Positions 1 to 8,177 of a stretch of 64,000 nt of DNA are shown here, in pieces. The position numbers and the translations under genes were made by a program. Position 1 is the first letter of the stretch; every line of letters starts with the position of its first letter. Where the stretch lies: the NCBI GenBank assembly GCA_902789395.1, contig CADANY010000009.1, positions 61,112 through 125,111 on the forward strand, read 5' to 3'. This DNA is from an uncultured Bacteroidia bacterium. Lineage in GTDB: Bacteria; Bacteroidota; Bacteroidia; Bacteroidales; UBA932. The notes under the pieces were generated by a model, which saw nothing but the letters and a program-made list of their open reading frames with translations, was not told the DNA's origin and did not search any database.

Positions 1-193
1 AGACATCGAACTCGCAGCCCTCGCAGCCTTTTTCCTGGGCACGGATCAGGGCGTCAAGGGTATTCTCATCGGTGGTGACTTCCGTCCCGGTCGTGCAGTG
101 GCCGCGATGGCAGAGGACTTTGGGACGGGGGCCGTTCTGGGACGTGCAGGCACAGGCGGCGGCGATGGCGAGGATAAGGGCAATCTTTTTCAT
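1..193 (-). CDS. Glycerophosphodiester phosphodiesterase lipoprotein, 5' part
   Basis: Only the first 64 residues lie in the window; the gene runs off its left edge. It opens with a lipoprotein signal (MKKIALILAIAAACACTS), so the product should be a lipid-anchored envelope protein. The mature start carries the hallmark of the GDPD family: HRGHC, then ENTLDAL, then EGCEFDV, which matches the HRG...ENT...E.D metal and substrate motifs. Enzymes of this family cut glycerophosphodiesters to glycerol-3-phosphate and an alcohol. A GlpT-like transporter is encoded at 5710-7161 and could import the product, although the genes are not contiguous. The family call rests on the N-terminal motifs only. Confidence 0.8.
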   Translation of the reverse strand, partial: MKKIALILAIAAACACTSQNGPRPKVLCHRGHCTTGTEVTTDENTLDALIRAQEKGCEGCEFDV

Positions 194-220
194 GGCTTTT
201 TTTGTGTTATAAAATTATAT

Positions 221-2200
221 TCAGTTATTCTCCAGTTTTCCAGATTCCGGAAAAGGCCCGCTGAGGCGGATGCAGAGCATCGTGAGGTCGTCACTGGCTT
301 CTGCTTTTCCGACGTGGGCGGCTACGGCTTTTTTCAGAAGCGATACCGTCGTCCTGGAATCCTTGAAGGGGGCGCTGGAAAGCACCTCCATCATCCGGTC
401 GTTCCCGAACTCTTGATGGGCGCTGTTCTCCGCTTCGTTCAGGCCGTCCGTGAAAAGGAAGAGGGCACGGTCCCGGAACGCCGTTACCGTCTGGCCGCGG
501 AACTCCCATTCCGGAGCAATTCCGAGAGCCGTATTCGCCTCGCAATCAAGCAATTCAGCAACTTCTCCCTGTTTCATCGGCAGCAGAACGGGAGGATTGT
601 GGCCGCAGTTACAGTAGTCCAGCACTCCGGTCCGGAGGTCTGCGACTCCGATAAAGAGCGTCACGAACATCAGCTGCTCATTCTCGGATGAGAGGGACTC
701 GTTGATCTGGCGGGCGATTTCAGTCGGAGGCAGTTCCTGCTGCCCAAGCAGGCGGAACAGGGTTCGGGTCACACTCATGAAAAGGCTCGCGGGAACCCCT
801 TTCCCACTCACGTCTCCTATGCAGAAATAAAGTTTCTCATTCAGGATGAAAAAATCATACAGATCGCCGCCGACTTCCTTGGCTGGGGTGATGGACGCGT
901 ACAGGTCGATGTCCTTCCGGTCCGGGAATGGAGGGAAGGTACGCGGGACCATTCCCATCTGGATACTTCTGGCAATCTTCAGTTCCTCTTCAATCCGCTC
1001 TTTCTTGGCTGTCGTACGGGTCAGTTCATCGATATAAGACACCAGGGAGGACTGCATGTGCTCGAAGGAGCGAGTCAGCGTTCCGATCTCGTCCAGACGG
1101 TTTTCATCCGTGGGGAGGGTGCTGTCAAAGTGGCCGGAAGCGATATTCTCCGCCCCGTTGGCGAGTGCCTCGAGCGGACGGACGGTTTTCTTGATGACCC
1201 TGAAACAGACATAGAACATCAGCAGAAGGCCCAGGAGGGCGATTCCGAGGGAAAGAAGCCGAAGACGGTTGAGTCCGGCGAAAACGTCGCTTCGGGGACA
1301 GACAATCGCCATGCTCCATCCCGTAGCGCGGAGAGGTTTGTAGAAGACGTAGCAGGGGACGCCGTCCAGCTTAATCTTGCGGACGCCTTCTTCCCAGTCG
1401 ATCATGGAATGACCGAGGGCGTCCACGTCCGGATCGGGCTTGATCATCCCTTGGGTAAAGATCGTCTGGTAGAAGAGCTTCTCCGGATCGGGATGGACAA
1501 GGTAGGAACCGCCGCGGCCGATCAGGATGCTATAGGAATGGGGATAGGGTTTGACGGAGGAGATCGTTTCGGAAAGCCACTTCAGGGATAGGTCCATGGA
1601 TATCGAGCCGATATAAGCGCCGTCCTCGCCGGTCAGGGGCTTGCAATAGGAGACCAGCTTATCCGTCTCCATCGCCGAATCGTCTTCCCAGTCCCAGTCG
1701 CTGTAGGGTTCCGTCCAGCACGGCTGGTTCAGCAGTTTCGGGAGAAGATACCAGTCCATATAGAAGTACTGGTACGTATCGCTTCCCTCCTGCATCGTCT
1801 GGACGACATCGCCGACATAACCGGAATAAGCAGAAAAATAATGGTCATTCTTGAAATAATAGGGTTCGAACGAGATCGAACACCCGGAGAGGAATGGGGC
1901 GCCCTGAACAGCGCTACGGGAGTACTCTAGCATCGACTCTTTCGAATCGAGATGCCGGTAGACCAGCCATTCGATATTGTCCGCAGCGAGCTCGACATCC
2001 TCCAGTATATTGTTCAGTCGGAGGGTCGCATTGTCCAGCACCTGCGTCGCGCCCTTGATGGCTTCTTTTTCGAGGGAATGCCGCGAGTGCATAAACACGA
2101 AAGCCTGGGCGGCCAGAGAAATAAGGGCGGAGAACAGAACGACCCAGAGACTCAGCCTTGCAGAGAAAGAATGTTTGAATGATTCGATCAGGTTTCTCAT
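221..2200 (-). CDS. Membrane sensor PP2C (SpoIIE/RsbU-type) serine phosphatase
   Basis: A 659-residue membrane protein with a transmembrane helix at about 13-35, a long extracytoplasmic Cache-like sensor region, a second helix at about 311-335 (LGIALLGLLLMFYVCF), a HAMP linker containing RPLEALANGAENIASG, a short coiled coil, and a C-terminal SpoIIE phosphatase domain. The metal-binding aspartate motifs are visible as EVGGDLYDF, GDVSGKG and ASDDLTML. Such enzymes dephosphorylate anti-anti-sigma or other STAS proteins in response to an external cue. Its start overlaps the end of the upstream binding-protein gene by 4 bases, so the two are probably translated together. No STAS or anti-sigma partner is encoded nearby, so its target is unknown. 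Confidence 0.88.
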   Translation of the reverse strand: MRNLIESFKHSFSARLSLWVVLFSALISLAAQAFVFMHSRHSLEKEAIKGATQVLDNATLRLNNILEDVELAADNIEWLVYRHLDSKESMLEYSRSAVQGAPFLSGCSISFEPYYFKNDHYFSAYSGYVGDVVQTMQEGSDTYQYFYMDWYLLPKLLNQPCWTEPYSDWDWEDDSAMETDKLVSYCKPLTGEDGAYIGSISMDLSLKWLSETISSVKPYPHSYSILIGRGGSYLVHPDPEKLFYQTIFTQGMIKPDPDVDALGHSMIDWEEGVRKIKLDGVPCYVFYKPLRATGWSMAIVCPRSDVFAGLNRLRLLSLGIALLGLLLMFYVCFRVIKKTVRPLEALANGAENIASGHFDSTLPTDENRLDEIGTLTRSFEHMQSSLVSYIDELTRTTAKKERIEEELKIARSIQMGMVPRTFPPFPDRKDIDLYASITPAKEVGGDLYDFFILNEKLYFCIGDVSGKGVPASLFMSVTRTLFRLLGQQELPPTEIARQINESLSSENEQLMFVTLFIGVADLRTGVLDYCNCGHNPPVLLPMKQGEVAELLDCEANTALGIAPEWEFRGQTVTAFRDRALFLFTDGLNEAENSAHQEFGNDRMMEVLSSAPFKDSRTTVSLLKKAVAAHVGKAEASDDLTMLCIRLSGPFPESGKLENN

Positions 2201-3138
2201 GGCATAAGTTCCTTATAATTGACCTCTCGGGTAATCATACCCGCATCCATCATCAACCGGTTCGCTTTTTCAACCATGTCCTCCCGCACCCGGAATTCCT
2301 TCTTACCGGAGTCCGGATCAATCTGGAGGCGCAGGACCTCCTCCAGCATCAGTTGCTGGAGAATCTTGTTGGTGGGGATCCGGTTCTTCTTGACATAGTC
2401 CATGACGATTGCCAGCGCCTCTGCCGGGTGGGCTTCGACCCATTCCCAACCCTTCCGGCTTCCCCGGGCAAACGCCTCTGCCTTCCAGGTGTTTTTCTGG
2501 TAGGCATTCCGGGTCATATAGACTCCGTCCTGCTGGATATTATATCCTTGCTCCCGAAAGTTGAATACGCCTTGATCCGATCGGAGCAGGCCGGTCTGGA
2601 GAAGTCTGTAATACTCGTTGAAACTCATCGCCAGGGTAGCGTCAACCGCTCCGGAAATAAACAGATTGACACAGTTTGATGTCTTGACCCACTCGATTTC
2701 CTGATTGTTCCCGAGCGTAACGATACGGGCCAGCTGGTCAAAGCCGGAGTTCCAAACGGCTACTTTGCCTTTTTGGATCGAAAGCGGATCCGTCCCGTTT
2801 CGGGAAATCAGCATAATCGCACTGTTCATCGAGGTCTGCAGGATATTGACAAGCTTGGCGCCCGAACTGACCGATTCGATAGCCTGGGCCAGCGGAAGCA
2901 TCGTCGCGTCAGCCTTCCGCTGGAGGAGCTGGTCGATATTACTTTGGGAGGAAAAAGGATGGACGATCGTCACATCGAGTCCTTCCTCCTCATAATAGCC
3001 GTTAGCAAGAGCGGCATAATACCCCGCAAACTGCGCCTGCGCCGTCGACTGCGGCATGAAGACAAAAGAACGGTCCTTTGTCTGGGAGGCCGCAGAGAGC
3101 GTAACGGTTAGCAGAATGGCGGTCAGAAGTTTCCTCAT
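2197..3138 (-). CDS. NMT1/THI5-like periplasmic substrate-binding protein
   Basis: About 313 residues, with a Sec signal peptide (MRKLLTAILLTVTLSAASQ) and a type 2 periplasmic-binding fold of the NMT1/THI5 family, seen from QAQFAGYYAALANGYYEEEGL near the N terminus and the later ADATMLPLAQAIESVSSGAKLV. Relatives bind thiamine precursors, sulfonates or similar small molecules for ABC importers. An ATG four codons upstream (3150) is also possible; I prefer 3138 because it begins a standard signal peptide. No permease or ATPase gene adjoins it. Instead the next gene, overlapping by 4 bases, is a membrane phosphatase with an external sensor domain, so this protein may present a ligand to a sensor. 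The ligand cannot be read from sequence. Confidence 0.82.
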   Translation of the reverse strand: MRKLLTAILLTVTLSAASQTKDRSFVFMPQSTAQAQFAGYYAALANGYYEEEGLDVTIVHPFSSQSNIDQLLQRKADATMLPLAQAIESVSSGAKLVNILQTSMNSAIMLISRNGTDPLSIQKGKVAVWNSGFDQLARIVTLGNNQEIEWVKTSNCVNLFISGAVDATLAMSFNEYYRLLQTGLLRSDQGVFNFREQGYNIQQDGVYMTRNAYQKNTWKAEAFARGSRKGWEWVEAHPAEALAIVMDYVKKNRIPTNKILQQLMLEEVLRLQIDPDSGKKEFRVREDMVEKANRLMMDAGMITREVNYKELMP

Positions 3139-3237
3139 TTCGGATGGCATATTATAATCTCAATCTGCTAATATACGAACTTTCGTTGGGGATTTCAAGA
3201 ATAATCCGTATCTTTATGGCAATTAGAATGATGACCC

Positions 3238-3924
3238 ATGCAAGAAAAGAAAAGCACGATCCTTGTCGTCGATGACGAACACGATCTCGTAGAAATCCTG
3301 AGATTCAACCTCCAGACGGCAGGGTACCATGTTGAGACCGCTTATTCTGCGGAAGAAGCCCTGAGCAAAGACCTCTCCCAGGTCGATCTGATCCTTCTGG
3401 ACGTAATGATGGGCCGGATTTCCGGTTTCGAGATGGCCCGCCGCCTCAAAACCGAACCGTCTACGGAACAGATTCCGATCATTTTCCTGACGGCAAAAGA
3501 CCGCGAGGAAGATACGATTGCCGGGCTCAAGATCGGCGCGGACGACTATATCTCTAAGCCGTTTTCGCTCCAGGAAGTTCTCCTTCGGATCCAGGCTGTC
3601 CTCCGCCGGGCCAAAAGCCATCCTATGGATGGGGAAAGCGTTGATTATGAATCTCTCCACCTGGATCTGACAGGTAAGACACTGACCATCGACGGGGATT
3701 CCGTTCCCCTGACCCGTACTGAATTCGACCTCCTCGCCGTGCTGATCCAGAACCCGGAGCGCGTCTTTTCGCGGCATGAACTGATCGACCGCGTATGGCC
3801 GGATGGCGTGATTGTGACAGACCGGTCCGTCGATGTCAACATTACCCGCCTGAGAAAGAAATTGGGACGTTACGCCGACAGAATCGTTACACGGTCCGGA
3901 TTCGGCTACTGCTTCTCGATATGA
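3238..3924 (+). CDS. OmpR/PhoB-family response regulator
   Basis: A 228-residue two-component regulator. The receiver domain (1-120) shows the acidic pocket DDE at 12-14, the phosphoacceptor Asp55 in LILLDVMM, Thr in FLTAKD and Lys in YISKPF. The C-terminal winged helix (about 130-226) has the OmpR-type TRTEFDLLAVL and VDVNITRLRKKLG. It overlaps the following kinase gene by 4 bases (ATGA), so both are cotranscribed and probably a cognate pair. The similarity is closest to PhoB/PhoP-type regulators, but no phosphate gene lies beside it, so the stimulus is not established. Confidence 0.92.
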   Translation: MQEKKSTILVVDDEHDLVEILRFNLQTAGYHVETAYSAEEALSKDLSQVDLILLDVMMGRISGFEMARRLKTEPSTEQIPIIFLTAKDREEDTIAGLKIGADDYISKPFSLQEVLLRIQAVLRRAKSHPMDGESVDYESLHLDLTGKTLTIDGDSVPLTRTEFDLLAVLIQNPERVFSRHELIDRVWPDGVIVTDRSVDVNITRLRKKLGRYADRIVTRSGFGYCFSI

Positions 3925-5201
3925 TTCGTTTGTCATTCAAGAACAAACTGCTTATCAGCACCTTACTGATTTTTTCCACCTTTGCCGTTTCATTTATCAT
4001 CTACCAGCAGAGGCGGGAAAAGGCTTATAAAATCGCCCTTCTGAACCAAAAACTCCAGGACTATAACCTGCACCTCGGGGAAACGATCCTGCTGTCTCTT
4101 CCCGATGAAGTCGAGATCGACCAGTTCATCGCCAATCACAGCATCCCCTCCCTGCGGGTAACCATTATCGGTCCGCAAGGGAGCGTACTCTACGACAACC
4201 TGACCAAAGATTATGCATCCCTCGGGGACCATGGAAACCGGAAAGAAATCCTTCAGGCGAAAGCGACTGGAAGCGGGTACGTCCTCGACCGGAAGAGCAG
4301 TACGATGGACATGGACTATTTCTACTCTGCGACGCTGATCCCGATGACGGGACTGATTATCCGGACAGCCCTCCCCTACGACTCAGACCTGACCCGGTCC
4401 CTGAAAGCGGACCGCCATTTCCTTTGGTTCTCCCTCTGGATCATCGCTCTTCTCGCCCTCGTCCTGCAATGGTACATGCGCATGACGGGCAATTCGATTA
4501 TCAGAAGACAGATCCGGCACAATGAGATCGTCCGTAAAGAGCTGACTCAGAATATATCCCATGAGCTCCGGACGCCGGTGGCCAGCATCCAGGGCTACCT
4601 CGAAACGATCCTCAATACGCCCAATATCCCGCCGGAAACGCTCCGTTCTTTCCATGAACGCTGCTACGCACAGACGCAGCGGCTTTCGGCCCTGCTGCAG
4701 GATATCTCGACCCTGAACAAACTGGACGAGTCCCCGCAGAAACCGGTATTCGAAACCCTCGACATCGCCCGGATCATCGATACGATCGCCAAAGAGACGG
4801 CCCCTTCCTTCCAGCAGAAGAATATGCAATTGAATCTCGCTGTCCCTGAGGCCATTCCGGCTACGGGAAATGCCGTACTCGTATACGGGATTTTCCGGAA
4901 TCTGACGGACAATGCGATCTTCTACGCAGGCGAGGGATCGACGGTCCGGATCGAAGCGACGGATCTCGGGAAAGAATGGAGGTTCGTTTTTGAAGACAAT
5001 GGGCCCGGCGTATCAAAGGAGGACCTGCCGCACCTTTTCGAACGGTTCTACCGACTGGACAAGGGGCGCAGCCGCCGGCTCGGCGGGACCGGTCTGGGTC
5101 TCGCAATCGTCAAGAATTCCGTGCTTGTCCATGGTGGAAAGATTTCCGTACGGAATGCCAGCCCTTCCGGACTTCGGTTTGAGTTTACACTGAAGAAATA
5201 G
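3921..5201 (+). CDS. Sensor histidine kinase, PhoR-like
   Basis: A 426-residue membrane kinase starting at the ATG that overlaps the regulator stop codon. Longer readings of the frame begin inside the regulator and are discarded. There are two membrane helices (about 9-27 and 174-192) flanking a periplasmic domain of about 145 residues. The phosphoacceptor box is NISHELRTPVASIQGYLE, and the ATPase domain shows the N box (NLTDNAIFYA), G1 (EDNGPGV), F box (LFERFYRLD) and G2 (GGTGLGLAIVKN). It should phosphorylate the regulator encoded just upstream. Downstream lies palindromic DNA and the convergent tRNA-Ser. Confidence 0.92.
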   Translation: MIRLSFKNKLLISTLLIFSTFAVSFIIYQQRREKAYKIALLNQKLQDYNLHLGETILLSLPDEVEIDQFIANHSIPSLRVTIIGPQGSVLYDNLTKDYASLGDHGNRKEILQAKATGSGYVLDRKSSTMDMDYFYSATLIPMTGLIIRTALPYDSDLTRSLKADRHFLWFSLWIIALLALVLQWYMRMTGNSIIRRQIRHNEIVRKELTQNISHELRTPVASIQGYLETILNTPNIPPETLRSFHERCYAQTQRLSALLQDISTLNKLDESPQKPVFETLDIARIIDTIAKETAPSFQQKNMQLNLAVPEAIPATGNAVLVYGIFRNLTDNAIFYAGEGSTVRIEATDLGKEWRFVFEDNGPGVSKEDLPHLFERFYRLDKGRSRRLGGTGLGLAIVKNSVLVHGGKISVRNASPSGLRFEFTLKK

Positions 5202-5231
5202 CCAAACGGCAGACATTACGGGCACATGCCT

Positions 5232-5273
5232 GGAGGGATTCCGTCGCTTCGCTCCGGCATCCCTTTGAAGGGA
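5232..5273. repeat. Small palindromic hairpin element
   Basis: Just past the kinase gene. GGGATTCCG pairs with CGGCATCCC around a CGCTTCGC-containing loop (one mismatch), and CCCTT/AAGGG forms a second small hairpin. Read on the minus strand it contains CGGAGCGAAGCGACGG followed by AATCCCTCC, which resembles one end of the element inside ribF (15427-15542). It may be a short interspersed palindromic repeat. Confidence 0.5.
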
Positions 5274-5282
5274 GGCTTAAAC

Positions 5283-5401
5283 GGGAACGGCATCACGGGC
5301 TGAAAGCCCTCTGTGCTTTTTCGCCGCCTGACCTTATGCAAGCAAGCTTGCAACGGCCAGACGTCAAAAAAGCACCGCAGCTTACGCTGCGATGCCGTTC
5401 C
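5283..5401. repeat. Nested inverted repeat with four stems
   Basis: An outer stem joins GGAACGGCATC (5284-5294) with GATGCCGTTCC (5391-5401), 11 perfect pairs. An inner stem joins GTGCTTTTT (5313-5321) with AAAAAGCAC (5367-5375), 9 perfect pairs. Each arm carries its own hairpin between outer and inner stem: GGGC-loop-GCCC at 5297-5309 and GCAGC-loop-GCTGC at 5377-5390. The centre has GCAAGCAAGCTTGC. No coding potential is evident. It lies between two convergent units, the kinase gene and tRNA-Ser. Confidence 0.65.
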
Positions 5402-5407
5402 TGTTTG

Positions 5408-5492
5408 CGGAAGGTGAGGGATTCGAACCCCCGGAGCCTTTCAGCTCAACAGTTTTCAAGACTGCCGCCATCGACCACTCGGCCAACCTTCC
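5408..5492 (-). tRNA. tRNA-Ser (anticodon TGA)
   Basis: The minus strand folds as a class II tRNA of 85 bases. The acceptor stem GGAAGGT pairs with ACCTTCC, the discriminator is G, the D arm contains GCCGAGTGGTC, the anticodon loop is CTTGAAA (TGA), a long variable arm follows, and the T arm carries GGTTCGAATCC. The long variable arm with G discriminator is typical of serine tRNA. CCA is not encoded. A good promoter lies directly upstream. Confidence 0.96.
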
Positions 5493-5509
5493 TGATTTGC
5501 ATAGGAATG

Positions 5510-5542
5510 CAAATATAATCATATTTCTTCAAAATCTGCAAA
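5510..5542 (-). promoter_or_regulatory. Promoter of tRNA-Ser
   Basis: On the minus strand a TTTG (5539-5542) lies 21 bases from TATATTTG (5510-5517), matching the Bacteroides -33/-7 consensus TTTG and TAnnTTTG. Transcription would start about 10 bases before the tRNA. Confidence 0.7.
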
Positions 5543-5574
5543 AAAAGCCCCGGGAAATCGAAATGTTCCCGGGG
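5539..5574 (-). terminator. Rho-independent terminator
   Basis: CCCCGGGAA (5548-5556) pairs with TTCCCGGGG (5566-5574), and on the minus strand the stem is followed by a run of seven T. It would stop read-through from the transporter operon before the tRNA; its T run overlaps the -33 box of the tRNA promoter. Confidence 0.65.
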
Positions 5575-5678
5575 TCAAAAAAAATTTCAAAAATTTTTAC
5601 ATTTTTTTGCAACGTTTTCGTCGCGAATTGCATCTTATGAGTGTTATCTCAAAAAGATAATCCTATTTATAACCTTGG

Positions 5679-5705
5679 AAGACCCGGCCCACCAGGCCGG
5701 GTCTT
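5679..5705. terminator. GC-rich stem-loop after the transporter gene
   Basis: AAGACCCGGCC pairs perfectly with GGCCGGGTCTT around CACCA, 5 bases past the transporter stop codon. There is no T run on the minus strand, so it is either a weak terminator or an mRNA 3'-end stabiliser working with the stem at 5548-5574. Confidence 0.5.
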
Positions 5706-5709
5706 TCCA

Positions 5710-7161
5710 TTATTCTTCGTCATAGCCCGTTGCCTTGGCTCCCCAGATGGTCGCCAGGACGCCGATTGTCAGGATTGCTGCGACGATGACGGTTACATAG
5801 GTTCCGTTCCAGCCGTAGTGGTCCGCGACATAACCAAATCCGACACCGGAGATGACTGTGCTGGCATAACCGAAGATGCCCAGGATTCCATTTGCCGTTG
5901 CGGAAGCCCGGTTGGTCGCATGCTGTGCCGCACAGATCCCGAGAAGGGCCTGCGGTCCGTAGATGAAGAAACCGATCATCATGAACGGGAAGAGCATAGC
6001 GACCCAAGAAGAACCGACCGGCAGTTTCCAGAAGAGGAAGACGCACAGAGCAGCTCCGATCATACAGACGAGGCTCGTATGATGCGCTTTGCTATGGAAG
6101 ATATGATCCGTGGCCCAGCCCCAGAAGAGCATGCCGAGATTACCGCCGACCAGCTCGAAAAAGAGCATGACGGTTGTCGCAGAGGCCATGGACAGTCCCT
6201 TGTTTTCCGTCAGGATGGTCGGTCCCCAGTCCAGGCAGGCGAAACGGACGACATAGACGAAGAAGTTTGCAGCGGCGAGGGTCCAGATGATCCGGTTGCC
6301 ATAGACGTGCTTCTTAACGAAAGCGGCATGCTCAGCCGCTTCTTCAGGCGTCGTGACAATCGCTTTTTTCTTGCCGACGACCTCGGGGAGGCCTACGTCG
6401 GAAGGAGAATCTTTCAGCGTGAAGAACAGCCAGATCGCCCCGATGAACGCAACGCCTGCAGGGATCAGGAAACACCAGCGCCAGGCTCCGTAATGGGCGG
6501 CGAACTGGAGGACCTTGGGATCCGAGATTTCAAGACCGAGGTTCGCAGCGATGGCAGAGACCGCTTCGGGGTTACCGCTCATATCGACGCCGAGATGCGG
6601 CATGACAACCCAGCCGCAGAGGGCGATGGCAAGGCCGGCTCCGATCGAATGGGACATGTTCCAGATACTCATTTTCGTCGCCAGTTCCTGCGGTTTGATC
6701 CACTGGGTCAGGGTCTTGGTACAGGGCGGCACGCCCATTCCCTGGAGGAATCCGTTGATCAGCCAGAGCATGCCCATCACATAGACGAGAACGGACGCGA
6801 TAGCGGCTCCGTCTCCCGCCTTGGCAGAGACGCCCATGATCAGCCGGGTAAAGAAATCCGAGGTACCGAAAAGAATATTGACGATGGCACAGAGCATCAG
6901 GCCGAGGCTCATGACTTTCCTGGCGCTGTTGCGGTCGGTGATGATGCCGACGACATACCGGGAGAGTCCGTAGATAATCCCATGCAGGGTCAGGAAGAGA
7001 CCGAGCTGGGTCTTTGTGATGCCGAACTCGGCTCCGAGACCGGGCATCGAGAAGGAGAAGTTCTTACGGACGAGATAGAAGATGGCATAACCGACCATCG
7101 TAACGATGATCGTACGCCACTGCCAGTATTTCAGGCCTTTCTGGGTTACATTCGAACTCAT
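5710..7161 (-). CDS. GlpT/UhpT-type organophosphate:phosphate antiporter (MFS)
   Basis: A 483-residue inner-membrane protein with about twelve hydrophobic segments. Segment 1 begins AIFYLVRKNFSFSMPGL and is followed by GLSRYVVGIITDRNSARKVMS, the loop 2-3 signature of the organophosphate:phosphate antiporter family that includes GlpT (glycerol-3-phosphate) and UhpT (hexose phosphates). Substrate choice cannot be decided from the sequence. The glycerophosphodiesterase at the window edge makes glycerol-3-phosphate plausible. It shares one base with the lspA stop codon (TAATG), so it is the last gene of the minus-strand operon. Confidence 0.88.
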   Translation of the reverse strand: MSSNVTQKGLKYWQWRTIIVTMVGYAIFYLVRKNFSFSMPGLGAEFGITKTQLGLFLTLHGIIYGLSRYVVGIITDRNSARKVMSLGLMLCAIVNILFGTSDFFTRLIMGVSAKAGDGAAIASVLVYVMGMLWLINGFLQGMGVPPCTKTLTQWIKPQELATKMSIWNMSHSIGAGLAIALCGWVVMPHLGVDMSGNPEAVSAIAANLGLEISDPKVLQFAAHYGAWRWCFLIPAGVAFIGAIWLFFTLKDSPSDVGLPEVVGKKKAIVTTPEEAAEHAAFVKKHVYGNRIIWTLAAANFFVYVVRFACLDWGPTILTENKGLSMASATTVMLFFELVGGNLGMLFWGWATDHIFHSKAHHTSLVCMIGAALCVFLFWKLPVGSSWVAMLFPFMMIGFFIYGPQALLGICAAQHATNRASATANGILGIFGYASTVISGVGFGYVADHYGWNGTYVTVIVAAILTIGVLATIWGAKATGYDEE

Positions 7162-7751
7162 TATTCTTTCGCGAAAAATATATATTGGAACAGAATCAGA
7201 TAGATAGCACCGACCGTTACGCAGCTATCAGCAAAGTTGAACACTGGCTCGAAGAAAATATGTCCGCCCACAAGCGGCATTCCCTCAGGCCAGGTCCAGA
7301 GCGGGAAGTACAGCATGTCGACAACCTTTCCCTGCATGAAGGGGGCGTAATGGCCTAAGGTTGCGACGGCCGTATAGGTCGATTCGGAGAAGACCAGTCC
7401 GTAGAAAAGGCAGTCGATGATATTTCCGAGCGCTCCTGCCGTAATGAGGGTCAGCCCGACGAGAACGCCTGTCGGAACTTTTTCCTCACGCCGGCAAAGG
7501 CGGCCGATCCACCAGCAGAGAAAGCCGAAAAGCACGATACGGAAAGTCGTCAGGAGATACTTTCCGACAACGCCCCCGAAGGACATGCCGAACGCCATTC
7601 CCTTGTTTTCGACAAAAAGAAGTTGGAACCAGTCTCCGAAAACCGGAATGCTCTGCCCGAGAGTCATATTCGTCTTGACCAGAATCTTGATGACCTGGTC
7701 AATTATGACAAGAACGGCACCCAGCAGGAGCAGTTTCTTCTGCCGGCTCAT
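7161..7751 (-). CDS. lspA: Lipoprotein signal peptidase (signal peptidase II)
   Basis: A 196-residue membrane aspartyl protease that cleaves prolipoproteins before the lipidated cysteine. Four hydrophobic segments are visible. Family motifs are DQVIK near the N terminus, FVENKGMAFGM, the first catalytic Asp in GALGNIIDCLFYG and the second in FNFADSCVTVG. It is somewhat longer than the enterobacterial enzyme because of an extra segment around HYAPFMQGKVVDM. It shares one base with the following transporter start and adjoins the DksA-like gene. The many lipoproteins in this window would be its substrates. Confidence 0.95.
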   Translation of the reverse strand: MSRQKKLLLLGAVLVIIDQVIKILVKTNMTLGQSIPVFGDWFQLLFVENKGMAFGMSFGGVVGKYLLTTFRIVLFGFLCWWIGRLCRREEKVPTGVLVGLTLITAGALGNIIDCLFYGLVFSESTYTAVATLGHYAPFMQGKVVDMLYFPLWTWPEGMPLVGGHIFFEPVFNFADSCVTVGAIYLILFQYIFFAKE

Positions 7752-8152
7752 CAGTGGCGTCCGGTTTTGGCCAGCATTTCCTTGGCCTCAACGGTCAGGG
7801 TTGCATGAGGAACCAGGCGGAGACGCTCTTTCGGAATCAGTTTCCCGGTTACCCGGCAGACACCGTACGTCTTGTTTTCTATCCGCGCAAGAGCAGCCTC
7901 CAGGTTCTGGATGAACTGGTACTGGCGCTGGGCAAGCTGGCTTGCCTCTTCCTTGGAGCGCTGGAAGGCACCGTCGTCTTCGACGGTCTTGAACGTCGGG
8001 GCGGTATCTTCAATGTCATTTCCCCCATTGTGCATGACGACATAGCGGAGCGTCTTATATTCGGCCTTCGCCTTTTCCAGCTTTTCAAGAATGATGGCGC
8101 GGAACTCTTCAAGCTCCTCATCACTGTAACGGGTTTTAACATTCTCTTCCAT
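7751..8152 (-). CDS. TraR/DksA-family transcription factor with reduced zinc site
   Basis: About 133 residues from MEENVK; an ATG four codons upstream (8164) is also possible. The N-terminal two thirds is a charged helical hairpin like the DksA coiled coil that enters the RNA polymerase secondary channel. The C terminus reads YGVCRVTGKLIPKERL and then VPHATLTVEAKE. It aligns with the zinc-finger region of DksA/TraR but keeps only one of the cysteines, as is common in Bacteroidota members. It is the second gene of the ileS-to-transporter cluster and shares one base with lspA. Role inferred: polymerase-binding regulator, possibly with ppGpp. Confidence 0.85.
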   Translation of the reverse strand: MEENVKTRYSDEELEEFRAIILEKLEKAKAEYKTLRYVVMHNGGNDIEDTAPTFKTVEDDGAFQRSKEEASQLAQRQYQFIQNLEAALARIENKTYGVCRVTGKLIPKERLRLVPHATLTVEAKEMLAKTGRH

Positions 8153-8177
8153 AAGCTTATACAATAAAGGTTACAAC

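Noticed and set aside
5336..5640. Short plus-strand frames across tRNA-Ser
   Set aside because: They read through the tRNA gene and terminator hairpins.
5641..7203. A 520-codon plus-strand frame opposite the transporter gene
   Set aside because: It is antisense to a clear MFS transporter; its Asp/Arg/Gly-rich sequence has no fold-like pattern and arises from the GC-rich third positions of the real gene.
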